From: Peromyscus leucopus
Taxonomy: Eukaryota > Chordata > Mammalia > Rodentia > Cricetidae
Direction: 5' to 3'
Length of the DNA stretch: 64,000 nucleotides
NCBI RefSeq assembly: GCF_004664715.2
Contig: NC_051083.1
Location: 117,562,534-117,626,533 of the forward strand
Made by a program: the position numbers and the translations under genes. Shown piece after piece: positions 31,880 to 43,724 of the stretch. Each line of letters begins with the position of its first letter. Within the stretch, counting starts at the first letter, position 1. Under the pieces are notes generated by a model, which saw only the letters and a list, made by a program, of their open reading frames with translations, did not search any database and was not told the DNA's origin.

Positions 31880-32037
31880 GTTTGTTTTGCTTTTTGTTTG
31901 TTTTGTACAGGGTCTCTGTCTGTAGCCCAGGTTGTCCTATATTCACTATGTACCCCAGGCTGGCCTTCAGCCTATGGTGAATCTCTGCTTCAGTCTTCAA
32001 AGTCCTGGGATTGCAGATGTGACCCACAGTGCAGGGC
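31880..32037 (-). repeat. Old B1 SINE
   Basis: Reverse B1 with T/G-rich lead, acagggtctctgtctgtagc and aaagtcctgggattgcagat. Confidence 0.7.
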
Positions 32038-32114
32038 CCTTTTTATTTCATACTGCTTCCTACTTGGAATTTAGGAGAGGAACACATGTATCATCTCTTT
32101 TTATACTAATTATA

Positions 32115-32215
32115 TTGGGTGTTTTATTTATTTTTTTTCCAGTGCTGGAGACTAAACCCATGGTCTCTAATACAATATGCAAGCCTGTACTACTGAACTG
32201 TAACAGCCCTTACTG
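32115..32215 (-). repeat. ID/B4-like SINE
   Basis: agtgctggagactaaaccca and atatgcaagcctgtactac in reverse ID order. Confidence 0.5.
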
Positions 32216-32324
32216 ATATAAATTTTATGAGATGTTTATCTTCCCTGCTAAAATACCTCTCTTATGGTGTCAGCCTTATTAAAAAAATAAACAAAAATAA
32301 AACACATACACACAGCCCTCCCAA

Positions 32325-32352
32325 GAAAACAAACAAACAAACAAACAAACAA
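32325..32352. repeat. (AAAC)n simple repeat
   Basis: About seven AAAC units. Confidence 0.9.
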
Positions 32353-34369
32353 AGCTTTTGGTTTCCACAAATTTAAACTTGGAAAATTCAGAGTTCAGGA
32401 ATATTTCCCCTGCTTTAACTTGTCATGCCTTATTGTCACATTGTTTACTGTTTTCAAAATGCTTCCCCAGAGAATGACATCTGAAGCTTTTGAGGGGTTA
32501 AGACACCACCCACATTTAGAATTCTCTGCTGCCTTCATTTTGAGCCCCAAAGGAATACATAATTTCCAAATTTGGATTTGTTCAATTACTAGTATGAAGA
32601 GGCTGTGTTTCGCCTCTTTTGTTTCTCAGGTGGCGTCTGCAGAATAATGTTAAAGTGTACCACTGAACGACTCGCACTTCCGGTCTCGGCCTGAGCGTTA
32701 GAGCAGGCCGCTTTTTGCCACAAGACAGCAGTAACTTGTCATCAGTAAACTGCTTCCACTCCATCCTGGGATTTTTCTGTTTCAAAGTGGAGCGTTCCGC
32801 TGGAGTTGAAATGTTGAAATGTTTCCAATGTAAGCATAAAATGGACTCGATTCCCCCTTTTAGAAAAAGCAAGGCTTTTCTTTCTAGTTTCAAAGTGGAG
32901 ATAGCTGTGAAACTTGAGCCCGGATAGGCCACACAACCTCCTACAAGCCGGACTTGCTCAACGTGCTGAGAACACTGTTCTTCTAGGAGCCATGCTGAGA
33001 GCTCGCTCTAATGATTTTTTTTGTCAGTCTACATAATTCATTCTAAGACATCTTAAAAAAAATCAAAATAGTTCATAGTAAATAAATCCCAAGTAGGAAG
33101 GGGACAGTTCCACCCACTGTGGGATTTTAAAAATTGTAAAGGGCTAGTCTGAATCAGGAAATGTGACTACACCGTGACAGCTTAATTCTCAGGATCTGTT
33201 CCCAGAACTCTAAAATGAAGAATTATGCATTCTTGCATTATTTATAGACTCATAAAGAAAACATTATAGGGACCACAGGAAATTTGTTTTATCCTTGCTT
33301 TCAATGTTCTTAGTGCTCACCTAGTGAACAACGCATGAAGGGGGAAAATAACTTTTAGATGTGGGAGGCTCCTGTTTTTGTGTTTATTGCTCTTTGATTT
33401 TTCTTGGTAGCCTACTGTAAAAGCCCTGAGGCACAGTTTCAGAATACATGAATAGTGTCTGCAATCAGTAATACAGCCCGATATGGAAAATACTCCACTT
33501 TCAAAACCACAGGTTAGTTCCTGGAAGTCAGCCTGTCAGAGGAAGGATGTGGTATGCATCTACAAATTTAAATAGCTTCTAGAACAAAAGGAAGAGAGAT
33601 CTGTTGACTTCTGCCTCCTAGACACTAGGAGCCTAGAGGGTTGAAATTGGAACTAACAATACTTAAATTGTTCTGTCAGAAAGCATGGCAGATAAAGAAT
33701 TCAGCGCATCTGAAAGGGCTTCATTAATGATCAGGTGAGCAAGGACTTGATGCATTAGGAAAATGACATGACGAAGAAAGTGTTGGATTCAGAATCAACT
33801 CATATGTCTGCTTCGTTTAGTGGTTACATGGAGGTTATTGACGTCACTCTGGAAATTTGCTCTCAGATCTCATTTCTCCCTCTTGTGAAATAACTCATTG
33901 TAATTCACCTGGCTTGAACATTGCGTGCAGCTGGAGAGCTCAGCAGCCAGACTGTCAGAGAATAACCTCATCCCTGGCTCAGGGTAAGTAGCTTTTTTTT
34001 TTAATGTCTTGTAATCAGGCTCTAAGTCACCACCTGGGGCTTGAGAAATGCAAGTTAGTAGGTGCTAGTTTTTCTTAGTTCTTGGTTTACCTTGGATTTG
34101 GACATTTTGTATGATTAAAAACCCGTGGTGTGGAAGGACATTCTGTTTATCTTTACAGGTTTTTTTTTTTAATTAAAATGCCTGGATTTTCTGTGAAATG
34201 TGGATTTTGTTGTGGATTCCTGGTGCCCCTCAGAAAGGCTTATTTTTCTGGTCAATAGTTTTCCTTAGTTTCACTACTCTACATTTCACAAGCTCCAGGG
34301 GTCAAGAAATGTGCTAAGGAATCTGAAATTCTATTTTTTCAAAAGTCCACACAAGGAATTCTCTTTTTA
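32353..34369. other. Unique 2-kb block, includes a CpG-rich islet
   Basis: No repeat or gene recognised. 32608-32712 has about nine CpG, including an ETS-type CACTTCCGG (32677-32685). Direct 14-mers gtttcaaagtggag lie at 32779-32792 and 32887-32900. A strong splice donor (CAGGGTAAGT) on plus lies near 33978-33988. Confidence 0.4.
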
Positions 34370-34600
34370 AATTTTATTTTTATTTTATTATTTTGTGTAT
34401 CGGTGTTTTGTGTGCATGCATGGCTGGGTACCACATGAATGTAGTGCCCTGGAGGCCAAAAGATGTTGGATGTCTGGATCTAGAATTATGGATGGTTGTG
34501 AGCCACCATATTAGGTGCTGGGAACTGAACCTGGGTCTTCTGTGTGAACAAGTAGACACACCATACCTTAACCACTGCACCATCTCTCCAGTCCACAAAA
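34370..34600 (-). repeat. B2/B3 SINE
   Basis: Reverse B2: gtgtatcggtgttttgtgtg, ggttgtgagccaccatatta, gcaccatctctccagtcc. Confidence 0.85.
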
Positions 34601-34719
34601 GGTACTCTTGATTGATAAGCCACAGCATATTTCTGCTGGGTGATGTATCTGCAGGTGGAGGAGAACTCAACTCAGTTAAAGAACTCAGAGGCCATGTTCC
34701 TACTAAGAGTTTCATCTTT

Positions 34720-34878
34720 TTGGGCGGTGGTGGTGCACGCCTTTAGTCCCAGCACTTGGGAGGCAGAGGCAGGCAGATCTCAGTGAGTTCGAGGCCAGCC
34801 TGGTCTACAGAGTGAGTTCCAGAACATCCAGAGCTACACAGAGAAACCCTGTCTTGAACAACAAAACAAAACACAAAG
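34720..34878 (+). repeat. B1 SINE
   Basis: Plus-strand B1 with an AAAAC-rich tail. Imperfect duplication agagtttcatctttt / agagctttcatctttat on the two sides. Confidence 0.92.
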
Positions 34879-35176
34879 AGCTTTCATCTTTATCTACATG
34901 GTAACAAGTGGTGTGCAGCATCCACATGCCTGCCTTTGTTAAAAGAATAGGGTCCAGTAAATGCAGAATAAAGAAGGAAATGATCACTCCCTCCATCGAA
35001 AATGGAGTGTTCTGGGTATCTAAAGTTGTATTGCTCCAGACTGCATCTTGTCCTTGTAGAATGAATGGTAATGATGCATAAGTTCAGGCTGTACTGCCGG
35101 AGGGTATTTTAAACAATAATCTTTTAGGGAAAAGAGAAGAGCTTTTTTTTTAAAGTTTAAAACATGCTGTTTTCAA

Positions 35177-35370
35177 GCCAGGCGGTGGTGGTGGTGGTGG
35201 TGGTGGTGGTGGTGGTGGTGGTGGTGGTGGTGGTGCACACCTTTAATCCCAGCACCAGGGAGGCAGAGGCAGGCAGATCTTTGAGAGTTCGAGGCCAGCC
35301 TGGGCTACAGAGTGAATTCCAGGAAAGGCTCCAAAGCTATACTGTCTCAAAACAAACAAACAAACAAAAC
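35177..35370 (+). repeat. B1 SINE with expanded TGG tract
   Basis: B1 from agccaggcggtgg to actgtctcaaaac. Its 5' TGG units are expanded over 35181-35236, as in the copy at 8118. Confidence 0.93.
35181..35236. repeat. (GGT)n microsatellite
   Basis: About 18 units, inside the B1. Confidence 0.95.
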
Positions 35371-35525
35371 CCATGCTATTTTCTATTTAAAACACAACTA
35401 ATGAAAGTCAACTAAGAATAGGGAGTCTCCTTTGTCCCTCAAAAGGCACATGGGGTTCGGCCTCTAGACTAGTCAATGAAGACAGAACATTTCCCTCCTG
35501 ACAGATAGTGATTGATTGGCTGTTT

Positions 35526-35700
35526 TTGCAAATGATCCAAGTTCAATTCTCAGCACCCACATAGAGGCTCACAACCATCTGCAACTCCAACACCAGGAGA
35601 TCCAATGTGTTCTTCTGACCTCCTTCAGCACTGGGTGAACACATGCAGGAAAAACACTCCTGCAAACAAAATCAATTCCAGAAAATTTTAAATAAAAATA
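35526..35700 (+). repeat. B2/B3 SINE, 5' altered
   Basis: gttcaattctcagcacccac body, then an A-rich tail; the first 40 bases are hard to align. Confidence 0.7.
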
Positions 35701-35741
35701 AAAATTTAAAGAATACTAATTCTATGAAACACATTTTTTAA

Positions 35742-35882
35742 AAAAAGATTTACTTAATTTTATGTATATGAGTGTTCTATCTGTATATATGATTTTACGC
35801 CAAAAGAGGGTATCAGATCCCACTCTAGATGGCTGGGAGTCACCAAGTGGTTGCTGGGAATTGAACTCTCTCCCAGCCCCCT
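35742..35882 (-). repeat. B2/B3 SINE, truncated
   Basis: Reverse B2 (aagatttacttaattttatg, ggttgctgggaattgaac) with a 3' deletion. Confidence 0.75.
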
Positions 35883-36050
35883 GAAAGACATCTTATTTAT
35901 GGCCACTCCTCAGAAAATGCTCATTACTGTTGTAGTTTGCTGTCTAAAGAGTCTTGGCTCTCTGAGATAACTGATACCTGTTCTCCTCTATCACAGAAGA
36001 GAAATAAACTAAGGTCATGAATTTGGTTGTTAAGAATTCTAAAGCTAGGC

Positions 36051-36182
36051 TGAGAAGATGGCTCAGTGGTTAAGAGCACCCACATGGCAGCTCACAACTG
36101 TCTGTACCTGCAGTTCTAGGGGATCCAACACGCTCATACAGACATACATGCAGGGAAAACATCAGTGCACAAGGAATTACGA

Positions 36183-36270
<88 letters not shown>
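36051..36270 (+). repeat. B2 SINE with (GAAA)n tail
   Basis: B2 from gagaagatggctcagtgg; its A-rich tail is replaced by about 23 GAAA units (36180-36273). Perfect 19-bp duplication aagaattctaaagctaggc at 36032-36050 and 36271-36289. Confidence 0.97.
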
Positions 36271-36274
<4 letters not shown>

Positions 36275-36283
36275 ATTCTAAAG

Positions 36284-36395
36284 CTAGGCCTGATGGTACA
36301 AGATTGTAATCTCAGCACCACAGAGACAGAGGCAGGAGTTACAGGCCATCCTGGACTACAGTATAAGTTCGAATCTGTCTCAAGAAACTGGAAAA
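36284..36395 (+). repeat. Old B1-like SINE
   Basis: gcctgatggtacaagattgt, ctcagcaccacagagacaga, ggccatcctggactacag: diverged plus-strand B1. Confidence 0.65.
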
Positions 36396-36404
36396 AGGAG
36401 GAAA

Positions 36405-36500
36405 GAATTTGAAGAGTTTGGATATAGCTTGGTGGTAGAGTCAGTTTGCCTAGCATGTTGGAGCATCTGGGGTCTAATCCCTACACCATAAAATAAAACT
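36405..36500 (+). repeat. ID-like SINE
   Basis: tagcttggtggtagagtcag, ttgcctagcatgttggagc, tggggtctaatccctac. Confidence 0.75.
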
Positions 36501-36714
36501 CTGCAATTTTTCTTGAACATTTTGTTATTTGTATTTATAACTAAAAAGAAACCTTGTACCTTGATGCCACTTAGTTTTAAGTAAGCAAGGAGGAAGTGGG
36601 ATTTCCTCTCTTTCCTCTCTAACTAGTCTATGCAGAACAAACACTACAGAAACTGTTTTAAGTTGGTGTTCATTACATGTATATAAAATTACTATGGTAA
36701 TTAAAATGTTAAAA

Positions 36715-36815
36715 TAGTGAGGTGGTACATTCCCTTAATCCCAGCACTAAGGAAGCAGAGGCAGGCAGATCTCTTGTGAGTTTGAGGCCAGCCTGGTCTA
36801 CAGAGTGAGTTCTAG
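36715..36815 (+). repeat. B1 SINE, 3' truncated
   Basis: gtgaggtggtacattccctt to ctacagagtgagttctag, then runs directly into a B2. Confidence 0.85.
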
Positions 36816-37490
36816 GCTGGAGAGTTTGCTTAGTGGTTAAGAATACTTTTTGCTAGAGCATCAAGATCATGATGAGGAAACCTACAGAGACAACCAAACC
36901 AAACTACTGGGAACTCATGAAATTTAGACCAACATCTGTGGAGCCTGCATGGGACTGCACTAGGCCTCTGCATGGTGAGACATTGGGTAGCTTGATCTGC
37001 TTAAGCGCGCCCCCCCCCCCCCCCCCCGCAGTAGGATCAGGATCCATTCCTAGTGCATGATCTGGCTTTTTGGAGCCTATTATCTATGGTAGGACACCTC
37101 AGACAGCCCTGATACAGGGTGAGAGGCTTGGACCTACCTCTACTAAATGTACCTCCCCATGGGAGGTCTTACCTTCTTATAGGAGGGAATGGGGGTGGGT
37201 TGGGGGGGAGGCTAGAGGAGCAGAAGGGATGAGGGGGATCTTTGACTTGTATATAAAATGAATAAAAAAATTCTTAATAAAAAAATTTTTTAAAAAGAAT
37301 ACTTTCTGCTCTTACAGAGGATCCAGGTTCATCCCCAGTACTCACATGGTAGCTCACAACCATCCATAACTCCTGTTCCAGGAAATCCAAAGTCTTCTTT
37401 GTGGCCTCTGTGGACACCAGGCATAAGCATGGTACATGTACATACATGCAGGCAGAATATTCATACACATGCAAATGAAATAAATCTTTT
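36816..37490 (+). repeat. B2/B3 SINE split by an L1
   Basis: The 5' part 36816-36854 (gctggagagtttgcttagtg) and 3' part 37295-37490 (cttacagaggatccaggttc to atgaaataaatc) form one SINE. The L1 between them duplicated 16 bp with one mismatch, aagaatactttttgct / aagaatactttctgct. Confidence 0.92.
36855..37294 (+). mobile_element. L1 3' UTR fragment (Lx-like)
   Basis: ggtagcttgatctgctt, a 19-C run (37009-37027), gggggtgggttgggggggag and an A/T-rich tail. 5'-truncated insertion into the B2. Confidence 0.85.
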
Positions 37491-38971
37491 AAAGTTATTA
37501 AAATTTGTATGTGTATATGTGTGTAAAACACATCGTATCACATGGTATTAGGTGCTATTAGAAAGATCCATTCCATGTGATACTATTTCAAAAAAACAGC
37601 AACAACTGTATTTGGACTTTTCACTTTTTATAGAAGTAATTATTTCCTCTTCAATATTCAAAGTGTTATATATCATAAATAACCATGGCTTTCTAAATGC
37701 TGTCCAGCCCTGTGGTCTCTTCACATGTAGTCACGGGTCCTTTATCTAAAGTGGCTTTCTCAGGATTGCTTGAGTTGGACTTTCTTCATCTCCAGCCTCG
37801 GCTTCTGCCCTTCCTGTTACCCTCATCTGATAAGCCTTCCCATTCTTCAAGGCCCTTTGGAAAACACCACTCTTGATCCCTCCAACTGATGTGACCTCTC
37901 CCCTCCTCTAAATTTTAACCACACTGTGATTAAGTGCGCTGCCTCCCTCACTGGACTGTGAACTCTTAGCCCAACATCCACAGCCTTTATCTATCCCTGG
38001 GTCCTTCCAGATGCTTGGCACGGAGCTATTGCTCCGGACATGGGTTTGGAGAATGAGGTGATCCATCCATTTTCCAGTTGTGAAGGCAAGATGTCTTTGA
38101 TCTCCACTTGCACTCACGAGCAAAAGCAGGAGTGCGGCCCATGTGCCTCCGCATTAAATTTGCACGAACACTTCCCATGTGGCCACTGACTGAGCTTGTT
38201 CGGGTGCTTTGGGTTGTTACTATAGTTTAAGAGAATTTGGTCCTGCCATGATACACCCATATGAGATAGAAGAGAAAGGAATTGTTACACAGCAACATGA
38301 AATCTAGTTCCAGTCCAATATAAATGGTATTAGCACTTGGCAAGATAACACTTTTTCAGGCATCAGATCAGCAAAGACTGAAAGAAGACACCTTCATGGT
38401 GGAAAACACAAGGTCTCATTTATTTCAGGTGGAATGTTAAACATGGCAGGATTTCTGTGAAGAGTGATTTTATAATTTGGTAACACTAATCAGAATACAA
38501 AATAGAATGGAAAAATACACTTTGAGGGATTTCTTCTCTGGGTACACTTATATCAATCTGGACATAAGGATGCCAAGCCTCTCCTAAAGGGAGCTGCACA
38601 ACATCTAATCTCTCTGATTTCCAGGAGACTTGACCAAAGCACCAATTTGCATCATAGACGAGGGAGAAAGAAGAACACATTAAACACCTCGAAATGTAGT
38701 CAGCAAAACTCGAGGTGTGTGAAACTGGAAGGCAAACAACACAGTTTCAACACCCCAAATCTTGCAAGGAAGAAAAGGAGTTCAGAAATTACAACATGAC
38801 AGCCACATGTAATGTGTCAGCCTTACTTGAAATCTATTGTTTAACAAATATGTTATTTAATAAATATGAGTATAACAAATATGATTTAAACAATAGTCCA
38901 GGAGGCACATATGACTCCAGAAGGCACGGAATATCATTGAGGTCAAGGAATCCTCATTTGGTTTAGGGTCT
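37491..38971. other. Unique sequence with L2-like part
   Basis: 37760-38050 reads like L2 (ctcactggactgtgaactc, agatgcttggcacgg). The rest, including the 60-83-codon frames, is unrecognised. Confidence 0.4.
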
Positions 38972-39085
38972 GTTGTTGTTTAGAGACAAGGTCTCACTGT
39001 GTAGCCCTGGCTAATTGCAAACTCACAGAGACACCCTGTTTCTGCCTCCCTAGTGCTAGGATTAAAGACATGGACCACTGGGACC
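38972..39085 (-). repeat. B1 SINE
   Basis: Reverse B1 (gagacaaggtctcactgtgt, ccctagtgctaggattaaag). Confidence 0.85.
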
Positions 39086-39124
39086 AGAGTAAGAAATTCT
39101 TCTTAAACTTTAATGTATTGTGAT

Positions 39125-39163
39125 GTTTATTTTTACAATTTTTATTTTTGCGTTCGTGCGCGC

Positions 39164-39227
<64 letters not shown>

Positions 39228-39392
39228 CACATGTGTGTAGGTGCCCTTGGAAGCCAGAAAAGGGTGTCAGGTCCCCCGGAGCTGCAGATAAAGTCAGTTG
39301 TGAGCCACTGGACATGCATACTGGGAACTGAACGTGGGCCCTCTGGAAGATCAGCATGCACTCTTAATCACTGAGCCATCGCTACAGCCTCA
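39125..39392 (-). repeat. B2/B3 SINE with expanded tail
   Basis: Reverse B2 body 39225-39392 (gggtgtcaggtcccccggag, actgagccatcgctacagcc). A CG/TG repeat sits in its tail region. Confidence 0.85.
39153..39222. repeat. (CG)n-(TGCG)n-(TG)n tract
   Basis: About 66 bp of strict purine-pyrimidine alternation beginning gcgcgcgtgcgtgcg; strong Z-DNA candidate. Confidence 0.95.
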
Positions 39393-39651
39393 TGACTTTT
39401 AAAAGGAGTTCTTTTCTTTGGGGGGGGGAGTTGTTATGAAATATTTAAGGAAGAAACTTGCCTCAGAATAATGGAGCAAAGACAGTGCACCCGTATGGAA
39501 GAAACAATGTTTGCCTGTGAGATATTGGAGGCTCCTGAATCTGGGGAGTCAGGGACATTTTCATCACTTCGGTGACTTTTACATACTCCCCTGTTAAGGC
39601 ACAGAAGGAGAAAGTTGATAGTATTCCTTGTAATAAAAAAACACAGAAATG

Positions 39652-39812
39652 GGGCTGGAGAGATGGCTCAGAGGTTAAGAGCACTGGCTTTTCTTCCAGA
39701 GGTCCTGAGTTCAATTCCCAGCAACCACATGGTGGCTCACAACCATCTGTAATGAGATCTGGTGCTCTCTTCTGTATACATAATAAATAAATAAATCTTT
39801 TTTAAAAAAAAC
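39652..39812 (+). repeat. B2/B3 SINE
   Basis: ggggctggagagatggctca to gtatacataataaataaataa-type tail, missing the ggcctgcagg segment. Duplication aacacagaaatg / aacatagaaatg. It is inserted in old L1 sequence. Confidence 0.95.
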
Positions 39813-40391
39813 ATAGAAATGATCTAAATATCTAAAATGAGAATTGGTTCATATCTAAACCATGGAAACTATGGTTTTGTTCAAAATAAAGATATATATG
39901 TACATCTACATGTAATAAAGATAATAGCGTCTATCTATTGCTGTTTAACAATCCCCAAGGTATAACAAGTGAAAATCCATTGGAAAATATGAATAATACT
40001 CTCATTTATTTAAAGAATGGAGTGTTGTGTGTGTATACACATATTTCCTTAGGATATTTCTTTTAAAGATTTATTTATTTTGATTTTGTGCATATCAGTT
40101 TTTGCTTGAATGTATGTTAGTACACCACATGCATGTATGCCATGCTCTCACAGAACAGAAGAGAATGTCCTATCCCCCAGAAATGGAGTGACAGCCACAT
40201 GTAAGTCACCACATGGGTGCTGGGAGTTGACCCCAGGTTTAAGTGTTCCTAACCACTGAGCCATCTCTCCAGCCCTCTGCGGGTTATTTATAAAAGTATT
40301 CTTAAGATTGCTGCGTGGTTACTTCTGAAGAACAGAAGCATGTCTGTGTGGGAAGGAGGGAAACCACTTTTCCCATATAAAAAGTGCTTTA
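39813..40391 (+). mobile_element. Old L1 3' region, interrupted
   Basis: atctaaatatctaaaatgag and gaattggttcatatctaaac, then later ggttacttctgaagaacag, resemble the 3' region of mammalian-wide L1. A B2 (40060-40277) interrupts it. Confidence 0.45.
40060..40277 (-). repeat. B2/B3 SINE
   Basis: Reverse B2 (aaagatttatttattttgat, atgggtgctgggagttgacc, gccatctctccagccc). Confidence 0.9.
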
Positions 40392-40490
40392 GGGGCTTGA
40401 CATGTAGTTTGGTCACTTTAGAACCTTTGCCTATTATTCACTAGGGTCACCTGGGTTCAATCTCTAGCACCACCAAAGATTAATTAAATA
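40392..40490 (+). repeat. ID-like SINE
   Basis: aggggcttgacatgtagttt and cacctgggttcaatctctag, then an AATT-rich tail. Confidence 0.55.
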
Positions 40491-40517
40491 ATTAATTAAT
40501 TAGCTAATTAGTAATTT

Positions 40518-40705
40518 TAGGGGCCTGCAAGATGTGCAAGATGGATGCTTACTGGATAAACAGCACCAAGCCTGACAACTTGAGGTCTATTCCTGGGAGC
40601 CACATGGCAGAAAGGAAGAACCATGTGCCCAAAGAGTTGTGACCTCCACAAGTGTACCATAGTGTCTCTCTCTCAAGTCAATGCAATAAAACATTTTAAA
40701 GAATA
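40518..40705 (+). repeat. B2/B3-like SINE
   Basis: aggggcctgcaagatgtgca, ttgaggtctattcctggga, agagttgtgacctccacaag: B3-like and diverged. Confidence 0.6.
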
Positions 40706-40721
40706 AATAAAAAGTGCTTTC

Positions 40722-40866
40722 CACCAGGCATGGCGGCACACTCCTTTAAAGCCAGCATTCTGGAGGCCAAGGCTGGTGGATCTCTGTGAGGTGTAGGCCA
40801 GCCTGGTCTACATAGTTCCAGGCTAGCCAGGGCTGTTGCACAGAGAAACCCTGTCTCAAACAAATA
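40722..40866 (+). repeat. B1 SINE
   Basis: caccaggcatggcggcacac to accctgtctcaaac. Confidence 0.88.
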
Positions 40867-41085
40867 CTTTCCGTTTGTTTAACATCTTAAAATATAGTAA
40901 CCCAGACAAGTAATGAGCAACTAAGTTGCTTGAATGGACGCACCTCAATACTGAATAGATACTAGATTTTTTTTTTCTTTTGATGCCTGGCAAATGTTGG
41001 AGGGTTTCAACACATTTAAAAATTATCTGCAAACTGCCAAATATTAATGACAGCTCTCCCTTTGTGTCAAAGGAAGTACATGCAC

Positions 41086-41088
<3 letters not shown>

Positions 41089-41132
<44 letters not shown>
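41089..41132. repeat. (CA)n microsatellite
   Basis: About 22 CA units. Confidence 0.95.
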
Positions 41133-41136
<4 letters not shown>

Positions 41137-41884
41137 CAGAAGCAATCCTATTTGTAGCTTCCCCAGAAGAGCTTATGTTTATTACTAAACACATGTCATC
41201 CAGGGTTGTTAAACTACAGAGGTAATTCGACCCTCTTAAAGTAGTGGTGAAGATAATCCGAAACATCACCTCATCCAAACCTCATAATATTTCCTTTTTC
41301 AATGGATAATTCTACTTTTAGAAGTGGGCCATTTATGTTCTTAATTATTGCTGAGGATAATAGACACTGTGAAGTGAATGTGTAGCTTCTACATTTCCAC
41401 CTACAGAAGGTGGTGGAAGGCCCGGGCCCGGAATCAGCTTCATGGTAGGGTAGATACTGGTGACCTACAAGTAGGTCGGGGGTGGTGATTGTAGACTTGT
41501 ATTTCACTTCCCACCATCACTTAGACACACTCTCCCTCTGCCTGTGCTAAGACCTCCTTTCCAAAAGCACTCTGAGAGCATTCCATCGAATTTTCCTCCA
41601 TGAGCAAAGTTGCAAACAACAATACTGACATGTAAGAAGAGAAGTTGTCCCCATCCTTTCCGTTTATAAAGGAAAAAGATTAGGGGATTTTTTTTTTTTC
41701 AATGAATGTGTTCCACATGGACAACCCCATTCTTCCTGCCTACTGAATGGGGCACCGTCTTCTCCACCGATGCCTTCAGGTAGACAGTTTAACAAGCAAG
41801 GCAGAAGCCTGAGCAGGGCAGCGTGGGAAGCAGTAAATCTGCGAGAAGAGGACAGACAAACTGCTTGCTTTCCACAGGAGACTG
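41133..41884. other. No feature recognised
   Basis: Unique-looking; a T run at 41690-41699. The overlapping frames here run into CA/GT repeats and are not genes. Confidence 0.45.

Positions 41885-41923
<39 letters not shown>
41885..41923. repeat. (TG)n microsatellite
   Basis: About 19 TG units followed by a G-rich patch. Confidence 0.95.
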
Positions 41924-41924
<1 letters not shown>

Positions 41925-42855
41925 TGAGGGGGGGGTTGTGGTAGCTGTTAGGGATGGAGCAAACTGCCATTTTTTCTGACTGGGCACTTCATCACAAACG
42001 ACCTTGTTTTTTCCTCACGGAGCCTCAGAGAGAAGGGTGAGGAACTGGTGGCAGCTGTGTGGACCAGAGAAAGAAATGGTGGTGAGCCTCAGATTTCCAC
42101 CCTGGCTGACTGGATACGAGTTGCGCCTTCAGTAATGATAAGGATGCAGGAACAGCAGATGAAGGCAAGCGTGAGGAAGAGCTAGTGAGGTCCATTTTCC
42201 ACAGGATAATTGGGGGAGAGGCAGTCAGTAGGTCTTGACAGGTCATGTGGTGCACGGCAGGTCATAACCTTTTAGCCAAAGAAAGAAACAAACCATCCTT
42301 TCTATCCCTCTGAAAATCTTAATTCTCACCATATGTTTGACTGCCCTCGGCACATTACAGGCCTATTTTTTCTTAAATGACAGAAAACCGTGTTTCTATT
42401 GTCCCGCTTTTTAGCGATTTAGCACTTATATGGGTAAGAGGGAAGTTGGATTTGCTTTGAAGTATAAGTAACATGAAAGTGTATTTCATTTACTCTACTA
42501 GCTGGGCTCCCTTAAAGTGGCATGTGTGCATACACACTCACTTTTTGGTTCACGTTAGCAAAACGCTTCTTTAAAGAAATACAAATACCCAGTAAAACAT
42601 TTCCAGTGCCCGGCCTCACTCACGATGGAATAATGGACTTCCCATATTCAGGAGGCTGTGATGGAACCAAGGCAAATGTTTCCAGCCAGCAAATCCCTGC
42701 AATCTCTAAGGGCCGAGGTCCAGGCTGCTAATCACACTAATACTGCCCTGTTCTCCTAGCTTCCTGACTTTCTCAACCACTTCTTAAATGATTCTCTACA
42801 AATACGTGCCTTGAAGAATGGCCAGGATTAAGAATGCTCACAGAAGTGGTGAAAT
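41924..42855. other. No feature recognised
   Basis: Unique-looking sequence with no motif I can name. Confidence 0.45.
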
Positions 42856-43060
42856 GCCTAACCATTGCAAACAACTTAAATCTTCACGAATGAAGGTCTG
42901 GTTAAATTAAGTGGAGGTATAGCAGTCAGAGGAATAACATGTGGCTGTTAAAAAGAATATAGGTCCATTTGTTTCAGACCCTGTGCTTTGTGTCAAAACA
43001 AAATGAAAAAAAACAAAACAAAACCTCTCCTTCCAACTTGAATAATGTATATAATTTCAT
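42856..43060 (+). mobile_element. Old L1 ORF2/3' fragment
   Basis: gcaaacaacttaaatcttca, ggtctggttaaattaagtgg and gtggctgttaaaaagaatat match the typical L1 wording at the end of ORF2. Confidence 0.6.
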
Positions 43061-43185
43061 GAGACACTATTGATGATGGTAACTTGTAAGGTCAAGATTA
43101 AGTTGTAAAAGGGGCAAAAGATTTATTGTTTCTTCTTTCATTTTGTACTGGACCCAACTGCTGGACTTTTGTAAGTGCATATGAG

Positions 43186-43375
43186 GACCAAGGAGCTGGC
43201 TGTTGGGTAAAGGAGTCCGCCACTAGGCCTGTTGACCAGAATTCAATCCCTGGACCCACATGGTGGAAAAAGAGAACTGACTTCTGACAGTTGTCTTCTG
43301 ATCCCCATGTAAGAGCTGTGCACGTGTGCATAAACACACACATAAATAAATACATGTAACAAAAATTAAAAATAA
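43186..43375 (+). repeat. B3-like SINE
   Basis: accaaggagctggctgttgg, attcaatccctggacccaca, ctgacagttgtcttctgatc. Confidence 0.75.
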
Positions 43376-43724
43376 AATGCATATGAATCTAAAAGGAACA
43401 AAGATGGTAAGAAAGGTTTTTGACATCAAAAATAATATTATATTTTTTACAAATCTATGTTTCTCTTCAGATACATCTAAAAAATGTCATCTCCTTTTAC
43501 GCTATTTGAAATTTCAAGATAATATTTCTACAAGAAAATCACATTAGTATGACAAAATGTTTTCCTTTCAAGACACACACTTTCCTCTTGGGGAGCTCTA
43601 ATACTACCTTCTCCTACAGGATCCCTCAGGGGAACCAGGCTCTCCAGAATGCTCACTACTCTTATTCTTTTTGTAATATTTTTCAAGAGCAACTTTGTTG
43701 TTGCATAATTGACATAAGATGAGC
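43376..43724. other. No feature recognised
   Basis: AT-rich; may continue old L1 sequence but I cannot place it. Confidence 0.3.
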
